Source of the DNA: DATFWC01 sp045801465
GTDB lineage: Bacteria > Pseudomonadota > Alphaproteobacteria > Rhizobiales > Xanthobacteraceae
Assembly (NCBI GenBank): GCA_045801465.1
Contig: JBJMSU010000206.1
Span: 1 to 32,067 of the forward strand
Direction: 5' to 3'
DNA: 32,067 nt
This document shows, piece after piece, positions 1-7,472 of the stretch. Position 1 is the first letter of the stretch; every line of letters begins with the position of its first letter. Made by a program: the position numbers and the translations under genes. Under the pieces are notes generated by a model. That model had not been told where the DNA came from. It ran no database searches and saw nothing but the letters and a program-made list of their open reading frames with translations.

Positions 1-152
1 TCCAAGAGCTCGGGTAGAACAAGCTTCACCTCCTCAACCATAGCCGACCAGGTATCCGCCTCGATGACGAGCCCCGGCACATCCGAGCTGGTGGCGATCC
101 AAACGTGGGCCTCGCCGTCCCAGCGTGCATCAATGGCTATCGTGCGATCCAT
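1..152 (-). CDS. HicB-like / DUF1902 protein, C-terminally truncated by window edge
   Basis: Reading leftward from an ATG at 152, the first 50 codons encode MDRTIAIDARWDGEAHVW followed by a stretch containing SSDVPGLVIEADTW and a helix ending LVLPELL. The pattern (short beta strands, W-D-x-E-A-x-V-W, then D-V-P-G-L-x-x-E-A-D-T) is that of the DUF1902/HicB-like fold, usually found in small antitoxin-like proteins. The gene lies 44 bases beyond the dapD stop on the same strand. No partner toxin can be seen, because the end of the gene and whatever follows are outside the window. A TTG at 200 is in frame but would overlap dapD, and the ATG fits family N termini better. No convincing ribosome binding site precedes the ATG. 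Family call moderately sure; antitoxin function is only an inference. Confidence 0.6.
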   Translation of the reverse strand, partial: MDRTIAIDARWDGEAHVWIATSSDVPGLVIEADTWSAMVEEVKLVLPELL

Positions 153-196
153 TGCGGGAAGATCGGATAGGACGGTGATGCGGTCAATCCCGTTGA

Positions 197-1042
197 TCAA
201 TCTCGCAGCAATTCGTTGATCGAGGTTTTGGCGCGCGTCTTCTCATCGACCCGCTTGACGATGACGGCGCAGTAGAGGCCGGGAGCGGGTGAGCCGTCCG
301 GCATCGGCTTGCCGGGCATCGTCCCGGACACCACCACCGAGTAAGGCGGCACCTCGCCCTGGAGCACCTTGCCGCTGTCGCGATCGATGATTTTCGTCGA
401 GGCGCCGAGATAGACGCCCATGGCCAGCACCGAGCCCTGCCGCACGATCACGCCCTCGGCGACCTCGGCGCGCGCGCCGATGAAGCAATTATCCTCGACG
501 ATTACCGGGGCTGCCTGCAGCGGTTCGAGCACGCCGCCGATGCCGGCGCCGCCGGAGATATGACAGTTCTTGCCAATTTGCGCGCATGAGCCGACCGTCG
601 CCCAGGTATCGACCATCGTGCCGCTGTCCACATGAGCGCCGAGATTGACGAACGACGGCATCAGCACCACGCCCGGCGCAATATAGGCCGAGCGGCGGAC
701 GATCGCGCCCGGAACGGCGCGAAATCCCGCCTCGCGAAAACGATTGTCGCCCCAGCCGTCGAACTTAGAGGGCACCTTGTCGAACCACGCCGCCTCCCCG
801 GGCCCGCCCGGGATGACGGCCATGTCGTTGAGGCGGAACGACAGCAGCACCGCCTTCTTGAGCCATTGATTGACCTGCCACGTTGCGTCGGCGCCCTTCT
901 CGGCTACCCGCACCGCGCCGCGGTCGAGCAGATCAAGCGCCTCCTCGACGGCGTCGCGCACCGGCCCGGTCGTTGTGGGTCCGATGTTCTCGCGGTTCTC
1001 GAAAGCGGTATCGATGGTGCGGGCAAGCTCGGCGTGCGTCAT
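197..1042 (-). CDS. dapD: 2,3,4,5-tetrahydropyridine-2,6-dicarboxylate N-succinyltransferase DapD
   Basis: Cytoplasmic enzyme that transfers succinyl from succinyl-CoA to tetrahydrodipicolinate in the succinylase branch of diaminopimelate/lysine synthesis. The 281-residue product has the family's helical N-terminal domain (about 1-100) and then a left-handed beta helix of hexapeptide repeats (about 105-240), seen in segments such as IGKNCHISGGAGIGGVLEP and VIVEDNCFIGARAEVAEGV. The length matches the roughly 275-residue family. The ATG at 1042 is preceded by GGAGGA a few bases upstream, a strong ribosome binding site that fixes the start. In related bacteria dapD commonly follows the HAD nucleotidase gene directly. 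Here a divergently oriented permease gene (1164-1799) separates them, so dapD probably has its own promoter in 1043-1163. Confidence 0.97.
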   Translation of the reverse strand: MTHAELARTIDTAFENRENIGPTTTGPVRDAVEEALDLLDRGAVRVAEKGADATWQVNQWLKKAVLLSFRLNDMAVIPGGPGEAAWFDKVPSKFDGWGDNRFREAGFRAVPGAIVRRSAYIAPGVVLMPSFVNLGAHVDSGTMVDTWATVGSCAQIGKNCHISGGAGIGGVLEPLQAAPVIVEDNCFIGARAEVAEGVIVRQGSVLAMGVYLGASTKIIDRDSGKVLQGEVPPYSVVVSGTMPGKPMPDGSPAPGLYCAVIVKRVDEKTRAKTSINELLRD

Positions 1043-1163
1043 GGGTCCTCCGCCCGGCTTAACTCGCGGAGGCCGGGCGGCCTGTCAACCGGTCCCCGTG
1101 GCGTGTGCCTCTTCGGCCGTAACGAGAACTAAGCTAGACTGAGGCGAGATCAGGGAGGGAATC

Positions 1164-1799
1164 GTGGGTCTGCGGCGACTGTCGTATTTTGCGATCGCTC
1201 TGTGCGTCTGGCTCGTGCTGACGGGAAGCACCGCCCTCGCCCACCATGTCATGGGCGGAAAGCTGCCGGCGAGCCTGCCCGACGGGCTCTTGTCCGGATT
1301 GGGCCATCCGATCATCGGCGTCGATCATCTCGCCGCCGTCATCGCGGTTGGCCTGCTCGCGGCCGCGCATCGGCTTGGCCCGCTGCTCATCGTCGGCTAC
1401 GTGCTCGCGCAGGTCGCCGGTGCCGCGGCGCATGTCCAGGGAACCAGCGTTCCGGCTGCCGAGATCCTGGTTGGGCTGTCGGTCGTGGCGCTCGGGGCGC
1501 TGCTGCTCCTGCAGCGCGCGCTGCCGCCAGCCGCGATCCTCGCTGCGTTCGGGCTGGCGGGGTTATTCCACGGCTATGCGCTTGCCGAATCGATCGTCGG
1601 CGCCGAGCCGACGCCGCTTTATGCCTATTTTGCCGGCTTCGCTGCGATCCAGGCCATCGTTGCGCTGGTGGCGCTGGCGATCGTGCGCAACCTGCCCCGC
1701 CCGGTGTGGGAGCAGCACGCGAACGTGCGGCTCATCGGCGCCGGCATCGTGGGCCTGGGGATCGGTGCCGTGATGACCCAGCTGGTTGCCGCCGGCTAA
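1164..1799 (+). CDS. HupE/UreJ-family membrane protein (putative nickel/cobalt permease)
   Basis: The 211-residue protein starts with a signal-peptide-like segment ending around GSTALA-HH (residues 1-26) and continues with about six hydrophobic helices. It carries the family motif H-P-I-I-G-V-D-H (residues 48-55) and the second conserved block F-H-G-Y-A-L-A-E (135-142), both used for metal binding in HupE/UreJ permeases. The family takes up Ni2+ or Co2+ and is often encoded with hydrogenase or urease genes; neither is in this window. The start is GTG at 1164, chosen because AGGGAGGGA lies just upstream. The TAA stop (1797-1799) overlaps the TAG stop of the convergent nucleotidase gene (1796-1798) by two bases. 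No cobalamin riboswitch was recognised upstream. Family call is firm, the transported ion is not. Confidence 0.87.
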   Translation: MGLRRLSYFAIALCVWLVLTGSTALAHHVMGGKLPASLPDGLLSGLGHPIIGVDHLAAVIAVGLLAAAHRLGPLLIVGYVLAQVAGAAAHVQGTSVPAAEILVGLSVVALGALLLLQRALPPAAILAAFGLAGLFHGYALAESIVGAEPTPLYAYFAGFAAIQAIVALVALAIVRNLPRPVWEQHANVRLIGAGIVGLGIGAVMTQLVAAG

Positions 1800-2512
1800 G
1801 TGCTGGGACCTTCCGCAAGGCGCTGCAGAAAGCCCGCAAGGTCGTCGGTGACGTGATCGACGTGCGGCGCGTCGCGGCCGGCGAGTTCCCAATCCTCGCG
1901 GAACACTTCGCGGGTGCCCGCCGGGACCACGAGCACCGTCGTCATGCCGAGCGCATGCGGCCTTTCGAGGTTGCGCGCCAGGTCCTCGAACATGGCGGCC
2001 CCGGCCGGGTCGACCCCATGACGGGCGAGGAACCGGTCGTAAGTCGCAACGAGCGGCTTCGGCTCGAGCTCCGCCGCAACGATGTCGAACACGTCCTCGA
2101 AATGCTCATGGATGCCGAGCCGGCGCACCACGGCATCGGCATGTGCACGCGTTCCGTTGGTGAGGATGAGCTTGCGGCCGGAAAGTTTCTCCAGCGCCGC
2201 GCCGAGCGAGGGATTCGGCGTCAGCGGCGAGTGATCGATCTGGTGCACGAATTCGAGGAAATCGTCAGGCTGCATCCCGTGCTCGGTCATCAGCCCGCGC
2301 ATGGAGGTGCCGTACCGCCGATAATAGTCCTTCTGCAGTCGAAACGCTTCCTCGTGCGTGAGGTCGAGGAAGCGGGCGATGTAGTCGCGAATGCGCTCGT
2401 CGACCTGCTGCCATAGATTGAGGTGATGCGGATAGAGCGTGTTGTCGAGATCGAACACCCAGGTCTCGACATGGGCAAAGCCGCGCGGTTTGGGTTTAGC
2501 GGGAGCCGTCAT
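1796..2512 (-). CDS. Pyrimidine 5'-nucleotidase, HAD superfamily (SDT1/Phm8-like)
   Basis: The 238-residue protein has all HAD phosphatase motifs: D21-L-D23-N-T (nucleophile and acid), T118-N-G after a hydrophobic strand, K152 in E-P-K-P, and E176-D177 in M-F-E-D. The helical cap between about residues 30 and 105 and the run LDNTLYP are typical of the SDT1/Phm8 pyrimidine nucleotidase group, which dephosphorylates UMP/CMP or modified nucleotides. It starts 9 bases downstream of the DUF1036 stop, so it is probably co-transcribed with argB and DUF1036. No clear Shine-Dalgarno sequence precedes the ATG, consistent with coupling to the upstream gene. Its stop codon overlaps that of the convergent HupE gene. 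The exact substrate cannot be read from the sequence. Confidence 0.9.
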   Translation of the reverse strand: MTAPAKPKPRGFAHVETWVFDLDNTLYPHHLNLWQQVDERIRDYIARFLDLTHEEAFRLQKDYYRRYGTSMRGLMTEHGMQPDDFLEFVHQIDHSPLTPNPSLGAALEKLSGRKLILTNGTRAHADAVVRRLGIHEHFEDVFDIVAAELEPKPLVATYDRFLARHGVDPAGAAMFEDLARNLERPHALGMTTVLVVPAGTREVFREDWELAGRDAPHVDHVTDDLAGFLQRLAEGPST

Positions 2513-2521
2513 CGGGAAACG

Positions 2522-3523
2522 TCACTCGCGAAACCGCACAGTCGCACCAGTGCGGCCCGACAGCTCGACCGTGGCGAAGCCGCTGGCGGTCAATCCCTTG
2601 CCGGCGCAATCGCGGTGATCGTTGAGCTCGAACTTGACGTTACGTGTGCACAACAGCACGGCGCCGCCCCAGCTGAGCGGCTTGTCGGCCCGTTTGACGG
2701 CGTGGCCGTTGCCGTCGACGGCTTCGGCGAAGCTGTAGAGGCGGCGCGGCTTGCCGGACAGATCGGGCTTGAGGCACTTGCCCGATTCGATCCGGTACCA
2801 GCCGCGGGTCACCACCAGCCCCTTCTCCTCGACGCCGAACGCCGCCATGACAGTGTGCGGCGTCTCGTTGCACCAGGTGAAGCCGATCCCGTCTGCCGGC
2901 TTGGCCGAATTGATCAGCGTATCGAAGAACGCGGGGGCACTGGCGGCATCGCTGGCGAGCCCGCGGTCCTTGACAAATTGCGCCAGCGCGGCCTCGGTCT
3001 TCCGGCCTTCGAGACCATCGATCGGCGTGGCGTCGTAGCCGGCGTTCACCAGCAATCGCTGGATGCCGGCGAGGCGCGCCTGCTCGGCGCTGTAGTCCGC
3101 TTCCTCGGCCAAGTTGGCGGTGAGGCCCTGCTCGGTCTCGGTCGGCTTGACCTCGGTGAAGCGGACGAGCCGCTGGCCCGGCTTGGTGCAATGACGCGCA
3201 CCGGCGACGAGAAACGTGCCTTCCGCGATGCACAGGTCGGCGTGCCCGGCCTGCGCCGCCGGCGAGGTGCCGTAAACCGGAAGCGCGCGCGCATGCACAT
3301 AGACGCGCTCGGCGTCGACCGTTCCCTGCATCACGGCGCGACACTGGCCGGGATCGATGCGGAACCAGCCGCGAGTGGCGGCGGAGCCCTTGTCCTCGAT
3401 GCCGAGCGCCGTCTCCACCACATAGCTCGTGCGGTTGCAGAGCTGCAGATCGGCCGCGGCGGGCGAGCACAGCGGCGCCAGCAGCAAGCCCGCGCATCCG
3501 ATGGTTTGCAGCGAAGGCACCAT
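2522..3523 (-). CDS. Secreted protein with two DUF1036 domains and a peptidoglycan-binding-like linker
   Basis: The 333-residue product begins with a Sec signal peptide (residues 1-24, ending SPAAA before DLQLCN). Two homologous DUF1036 modules follow: about 25-140 (LQLCNRTSYVV, GIEDKG, TRGWFRIDPGQC) and about 215-330 (FTWCNETPHTV, GVEEKG, TRGWYRIESGKC). Between them residues about 155-195 (IQRLLVNAGYDATPIDG, then KTEAALAQF) match the pattern of a peptidoglycan-binding-1 repeat. DUF1036 proteins are small alphaproteobacterial exported proteins of unknown function; most carry one copy. Paired cysteines in each module suggest disulfides in the periplasm. The gene lies 21 bases after argB and 9 bases before the nucleotidase, so it is probably part of that operon although its role has no obvious link to arginine synthesis. 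Confidence 0.85.
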   Translation of the reverse strand: MVPSLQTIGCAGLLLAPLCSPAAADLQLCNRTSYVVETALGIEDKGSAATRGWFRIDPGQCRAVMQGTVDAERVYVHARALPVYGTSPAAQAGHADLCIAEGTFLVAGARHCTKPGQRLVRFTEVKPTETEQGLTANLAEEADYSAEQARLAGIQRLLVNAGYDATPIDGLEGRKTEAALAQFVKDRGLASDAASAPAFFDTLINSAKPADGIGFTWCNETPHTVMAAFGVEEKGLVVTRGWYRIESGKCLKPDLSGKPRRLYSFAEAVDGNGHAVKRADKPLSWGGAVLLCTRNVKFELNDHRDCAGKGLTASGFATVELSGRTGATVRFRE

Positions 3524-3544
3524 TCGCGATTTACTGCGCGCGAA

Positions 3545-4429
3545 TCAGTGGTGAATCAATGTCCCGGCGCCGTGATCTGTGAGCAGCTCGAGCAGCACCG
3601 CGTGCGGCACCTTGCCGTCGAGGATGACAACGCCTTCTACTCCCCGCTCGAGCGCCTCGATACAGGTTTCCACCTTGGGAATCATGCCGCCCGAAATGGT
3701 GCCATCGGCGATCAGCCGGCGCGCGTGATCGACCGACATGTCCTCGATCAGCCGCTTCGACTTGTCCATCACGCCCGATACGTCGGTGAGGAAGAGGAGC
3801 CGCTTGGCCTTCAGCGCCCCGGCGATGGCGCCCGCAAAGGTGTCGGCATTGACGTTGTAGGTCACGCCCTCGGCGCCGCCGGCGATTGGCGCCAGGACCG
3901 GAATGATCTCGCGCCCGAGGATCTGCGTGAGCACCGTGACATCGACCTTTTCCGGCTCGCCCACGAAGCCCAAATCCACCATGCTCTCGATGCTCGATCC
4001 CGTATCGACCACGGTGCGGCTGAGCTTGCGTGCGCGCACGAGGTTGCCGTCCTTGCCGGTGAGTCCGATGGCTTTGCCGCCCGCGCCGTTGATGAACCCG
4101 ACGATCTGCTTGTTGATCGAGCCGGCGAGCACCATCTCGACCACCTCGACCGTCTTGGCATCGGTGATGCGCAAGCCGCCGGCGAACTGCGAGCGGATGC
4201 CGAGCTTGTCCAACATGGCGCCGATCTGCGGCCCGCCGCCATGCACCACCACCGGATTGATGGCGAGCTGCTCGAGCAGCACGATGTCGCGGGCAAAATC
4301 GCGCGCCAACTGCTCCTCGCCCATGGCGTGGCCGCCGTATTTCACCACCACCGTTTCTTCGTCGTAGCGCTGCATGTGCGGCAGCGCTTCCGACAGAATA
4401 CGGGCCTTGTCCAAAGGCGAGACGTCCAT
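3545..4429 (-). CDS. argB: Acetylglutamate kinase ArgB
   Basis: Phosphorylates N-acetylglutamate with ATP in the second step of arginine synthesis, in the cytoplasm. The 294-residue protein shows the amino-acid-kinase fold signatures: K30-Y-G-G-H-A-M (phosphate-binding lysine and glycines), V-V-H63-G-G-G-P-Q-I-G, the substrate loop FAGGLRITDAKT, and a C-terminal segment GGMIPKVETCIEAL with the conserved K-x-E. About 29 residues precede the first strand; such an N-terminal helix is characteristic of the hexameric, arginine-feedback-inhibited class, so allosteric control by arginine is likely. It starts 30 bases after engB and is followed by the DUF1036 gene, the usual alphaproteobacterial engB-argB arrangement. 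Confidence 0.97.
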   Translation of the reverse strand: MDVSPLDKARILSEALPHMQRYDEETVVVKYGGHAMGEEQLARDFARDIVLLEQLAINPVVVHGGGPQIGAMLDKLGIRSQFAGGLRITDAKTVEVVEMVLAGSINKQIVGFINGAGGKAIGLTGKDGNLVRARKLSRTVVDTGSSIESMVDLGFVGEPEKVDVTVLTQILGREIIPVLAPIAGGAEGVTYNVNADTFAGAIAGALKAKRLLFLTDVSGVMDKSKRLIEDMSVDHARRLIADGTISGGMIPKVETCIEALERGVEGVVILDGKVPHAVLLELLTDHGAGTLIHH

Positions 4430-4459
4430 GGGTTTTGGCCTTTCTGCGCGGAACGTGTT

Positions 4460-5095
4460 CTAGCGTTCGGCGAGGAGCCGCGCCACCGCCGCGCGGAGCT
4501 CCGGAATGCCGGTGCCGGCGCGTACCGACGTGGCAATCACGTCAGGATAGGCAGCCGGCCGTTTGGCAAGCGCCATTTGCGTTTCAGCGATGCGCCCGGC
4601 GAGCTCCGCCGGTTTCACCTGATCGGCCTTGGTGAGCACGAGGTGGTAGCTGACCGCAGCCTCGTCCAACGTATCGAGCACGGCATCGTCGGTGGGTTTG
4701 AGGCCGTGCCGTCCATCCACCAGCAGGTAGACGCGGGCGAGGCTCTGCCGGCCGCGCAAATAGGCGTGGATGAGGTCGGTCCAGGCCTTCACCTTCGTCT
4801 TTGCCGCCGCCGCGTAACCGTAGCCCGGCATGTCGACCAGCGTCATGCGGCTGCCGGCGAAAAAGATCAGCTCCTGCGTTCGCCCTGGCGTGTGCGAGGT
4901 GCGGGCCAGGCTCTTGCGGCCGGTGAGCGCGTTGATGAGGCTCGACTTGCCCACATTGGAGCGCCCGGCAAACGCGATCTCGATCGGACCCATAGGCGGC
5001 AATGCAGGCCGCGATCCCGCCGCCGCCACGAAATCCCAGTCGGCGGCGAACAGTTTCCGGCCAGCCTCGATCTCGTCGGTGCTGAAGTCGCTCAT
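4460..5095 (-). CDS. engB: Ribosome biogenesis GTP-binding protein YihA/YsxC (EngB)
   Basis: Small essential GTPase needed for late assembly of the large ribosomal subunit. The 211-residue protein contains the G1 loop G44-R-S-N-V-G-K-S51, the switch-region threonine in SHTPGRTQE, the G3 motif D88-M-P-G-Y-G, and the G4 motif T155-K-A-D158. The G-R-S-N-V-G-K-S and D-M-P-G-Y-G-Y combination is diagnostic of this TRAFAC subfamily. The ATG at 5095 lies 22 bases after the stop of the MetE-like gene. GGGAG occurs about 11 bases upstream, inside a short CGGGA...TCCCG inverted repeat. The close spacing to argB (30 bases) suggests a shared transcript. Confidence 0.96.
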   Translation of the reverse strand: MSDFSTDEIEAGRKLFAADWDFVAAAGSRPALPPMGPIEIAFAGRSNVGKSSLINALTGRKSLARTSHTPGRTQELIFFAGSRMTLVDMPGYGYAAAAKTKVKAWTDLIHAYLRGRQSLARVYLLVDGRHGLKPTDDAVLDTLDEAAVSYHLVLTKADQVKPAELAGRIAETQMALAKRPAAYPDVIATSVRAGTGIPELRAAVARLLAER

Positions 5096-5117
5096 GCGGG
5101 AAGCAGCTCCCGAAAAA

Positions 5118-6239
5118 TCAGGTGGAGCCCCAAACGTCGCGCGCGGTGTCGGCCACGAGGCGAAGCTTGGCGATCTCGTTCTCGATCGTCATGGCATTGC
5201 CGCCGATCCCGCTCGAAAACCCGCATTGCGGGCTCAGAGCAAGCTGCTCGATGGGGGCGTAGCGGCTCGCCTCGTCGATGCGTCGCTTCAGCTCGTCCTT
5301 TGTTTCCAACTGCCCGCTCTTGGTCGTGACGAGCCCCAACACCGCGGCCTTGCCGCGGGGAAGCAAGCGGAGCGGATCGAAGCCGCCGGCGCGCGACGTA
5401 TCGTATTCGAGGAAATAGCCGTCGACGTCGATCTCATTGAACAGGAGGTCGGCGATCGAGTCGTAGCCGCCTTCCGCGATCCACGCGCCGGCGAAATTGC
5501 CGCGGCACAGATGCATGCACACCACCATGTCGCGCGGGCGGCCGGCGATCGCATCGTTCAACAGCTTGGCATAGGTTGCCGGCAGCGCCGCCGGGTCCTC
5601 GCCCATATTGGCAACCTCCGCCCGCAGCGCTGGGTCGCACAAGTAGGCAAGGTTCACCTCGTCGATCTGCAGATAGCGGCAGCCGGCATCGGCGAGAGCC
5701 TGGATCTCCTGGCGATAGACCCGCGCCAGGTCGGCATAGAAGTCATCGATGTCGGGATAGGCGTGTCGGTCGATCGCCTCCCGTCCGCCGCGGAAGTGCA
5801 GCACCGTCGGCGACGGGATGGTGACTTTGGGCACCGCCCGCGCCACCGATTGCAGAAAACGGAAATCGTCGACGAAGATGTTGTGCGGCCGATTGAGCTT
5901 GCCGGCGACCCGGAGCGACGGTGGGCTGTGGTCACGCGTTCCCGCCGCGGAATGGAAGCGCACGGTGAGCCGGGACGGAATGAGCTCGACATTGTCGAGC
6001 TTGAGCAGGAAATCCCGCTGCCATGATGCCCGGTTGAACTCGCCGTCGGTGGCAAGCTTGAAGCCCATCTCCTCCTGCAGCCTCACCACGTCACGGATGG
6101 CGTCCTGCTGGATGCGCTGAAGCGCCGATTGCGCGATCTCGCTGCGCTCAGCCGCCTGCCTGGCGGCGATGAGAGGCTCCGGGCGAATGAGGCTGCCGAC
6201 GTGGTCGGCACGGAACGGCGGCGCGGTTCGTTCGGACAT
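5118..6239 (-). CDS. Short MetE-like (cobalamin-independent methionine synthase family) protein
   Basis: The 373-residue protein corresponds to the C-terminal catalytic barrel of MetE only; full MetE is about 750 residues. It keeps the zinc site H243-x-C245, E278 (in F-L-E-Y-D) and C339 (in S-P-Q-C-G-F), plus the family blocks D-H-V-G-S-L, D-G-E-F-N-R and Y-L-Q-I-D-E-V-N-L. Zinc would activate a thiol for methyl or alkyl transfer. Single-domain members include folate-independent core methionine synthases and epoxyalkane:coenzyme M transferase, so methionine synthesis is not certain. The ATG at 6239 is preferred over an upstream in-frame start at 6314, because family N termini begin close to the HVGS motif. 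It leads the run into engB and is divergent from the dioxygenase gene. Confidence 0.85.
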   Translation of the reverse strand: MSERTAPPFRADHVGSLIRPEPLIAARQAAERSEIAQSALQRIQQDAIRDVVRLQEEMGFKLATDGEFNRASWQRDFLLKLDNVELIPSRLTVRFHSAAGTRDHSPPSLRVAGKLNRPHNIFVDDFRFLQSVARAVPKVTIPSPTVLHFRGGREAIDRHAYPDIDDFYADLARVYRQEIQALADAGCRYLQIDEVNLAYLCDPALRAEVANMGEDPAALPATYAKLLNDAIAGRPRDMVVCMHLCRGNFAGAWIAEGGYDSIADLLFNEIDVDGYFLEYDTSRAGGFDPLRLLPRGKAAVLGLVTTKSGQLETKDELKRRIDEASRYAPIEQLALSPQCGFSSGIGGNAMTIENEIAKLRLVADTARDVWGST

Positions 6240-6372
6240 GACCCTTGTTCTGCAGGTCTCCGTGCGCCTCGGCAAGACCAAGCTGGCGGTTGCGTCCCGC
6301 CCGGTGGCCGACACGTTGCCGTCGCGCTAGGATGGCGGCCATCACGAATAGCGATAAAGACAAGAGCGCGTC

Positions 6373-7380
6373 ATGACCGTACAGGCGTTGGGATATGTGG
6401 GAATTCGCGCCAAGAGGCTCGACGATTGGGCCGCCTACGGCACCAGGCTGCTCGGCCTGCAGCGGATCGACAAGAGCCGTTCGACGCTCGCGTTCCGCAT
6501 GGATGACCGCAAGCAGCGGATCATCGTCGATGCCGATGGCGGCGACGGCATCGGCTTTTTCGGCTGGGAGGTCGCGGATGCCGCCGCCCTCGATGCGCTC
6601 GCAGCGCGGCTCGAGCAGAACGGCGTCACGATCGCGCGCGGCTCAGCCGCGCTGGCGGATGAGCGGCGCGTCAAGGAGCTGATCGTTTTCAACGATCCGG
6701 TGGGCAACCGGCTGGAGGCGGTGTACGGTGCCGAGACCACGTCGGCCCCATTCCTGCCGGGGCGCTCGATCTCGGGCTTTCGCACCGGGCCACTCGGGCT
6801 CGGCCACGTGGTGCTGCACGTCGAGAACGTGGAGGCGGTGCTGGCGTTCTATCGCGATATCCTCGGCTTCCGTCTCAGCGACTTCTACTTCCACCCGTTC
6901 ACCGCGTTCTTCCTGCACGTCAACCCGCGCCATCACAGCCTCGCCTTCGTCCAGACCGGCAAGAACGCCGTCCACCACATGATGATGGAGCTGTTCAGCT
7001 TCGACGACGTCGGCCAGGGCTACGATCTGGCCACGGCGGAAGAAGGCCGCCTGGCGACCACGCTCGGCCGCCACACCAGCGATTTCCTGACCTCGTTCTA
7101 TACCTGGACGCCGTCGGATTTCATGGTCGAGTACGGATGGGGCGGTCGCAGCATCGATCCCGCCACCTGGCAGGCGTTCGAGCGAAAAGAAGGCCCCAGC
7201 ATGTGGGGACACGAACGCACATGGCTTGCCCCCGAGCAGCGCGCCGACGCGCGCAAGCTGCGCCTGAAGCTCGCCGAGGAGGGCTATCGCCGGCCGGTCC
7301 AGGTCATGGACGGCAACTACCAGCTCGCGCCCGGCACCTGTCCGTGGTGGGACAGCATCAAGGCCCAGGCGGTGGGTTAG
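6373..7380 (+). CDS. Type I extradiol ring-cleavage dioxygenase (BphC-like, VOC superfamily)
   Basis: Two vicinal-oxygen-chelate modules (about 1-120 and 140-300) make up this 335-residue protein. The second module keeps the active-site set of 2,3-dihydroxybiphenyl 1,2-dioxygenase: H145 (GLGHVVL), H202 (in VHHMMME) and E253 (in MVEYGW) as the Fe(II) ligands, with H188, H234 and Y243 as second-sphere residues. The H234-Y243 and Y243-E253 spacings (9 and 10) match the family. It should therefore open a catechol ring next to the hydroxyls with O2. No other aromatic-degradation gene is nearby, and the substrate is unknown. The gene is transcribed away from the MetE-like gene across a 133-base gap and ends just before a palindromic repeat. 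The ribosome binding site is weak. Confidence 0.88.
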   Translation: MTVQALGYVGIRAKRLDDWAAYGTRLLGLQRIDKSRSTLAFRMDDRKQRIIVDADGGDGIGFFGWEVADAAALDALAARLEQNGVTIARGSAALADERRVKELIVFNDPVGNRLEAVYGAETTSAPFLPGRSISGFRTGPLGLGHVVLHVENVEAVLAFYRDILGFRLSDFYFHPFTAFFLHVNPRHHSLAFVQTGKNAVHHMMMELFSFDDVGQGYDLATAEEGRLATTLGRHTSDFLTSFYTWTPSDFMVEYGWGGRSIDPATWQAFERKEGPSMWGHERTWLAPEQRADARKLRLKLAEEGYRRPVQVMDGNYQLAPGTCPWWDSIKAQAVG

Positions 7381-7384
7381 CATT

Positions 7385-7472
7385 GTCGTCCCCGCGAAGG
7401 CGGGGACCCATGACCACCGTCGTATAGATCGCACGCTCGGCGGTCATGGGTTCCCGCTTACGCGGGAACGAC
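7385..7472. repeat. Palindromic intergenic repeat element
   Basis: The left half (7385-7419) and the right half (7441-7472) are imperfect inverted copies. The left half contains the hairpin CCCCGCGAAGGCGGGG and the right half CCCGCTTACGCGGG, each followed or preceded by ACCCATGACC or its complement. Such elements are dispersed in many Hyphomicrobiales genomes (from memory; not searched here). It lies between two convergent genes and could act as a bidirectional terminator. Its right half overlaps the last codons of the minus-strand gene ending at 7444. Confidence 0.8.

Noticed and set aside
2423..5329. 968-residue open frame on the plus strand
   Set aside because: It is antisense to the DUF1036, argB and engB genes, arginine-rich and without any family pattern; long antisense frames are expected in DNA this rich in GC.
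7385..7472. CRISPR-like repeat or insertion sequence
   Set aside because: Only two inverted arms with no spacers and no transposase; it fits a dispersed palindromic element.
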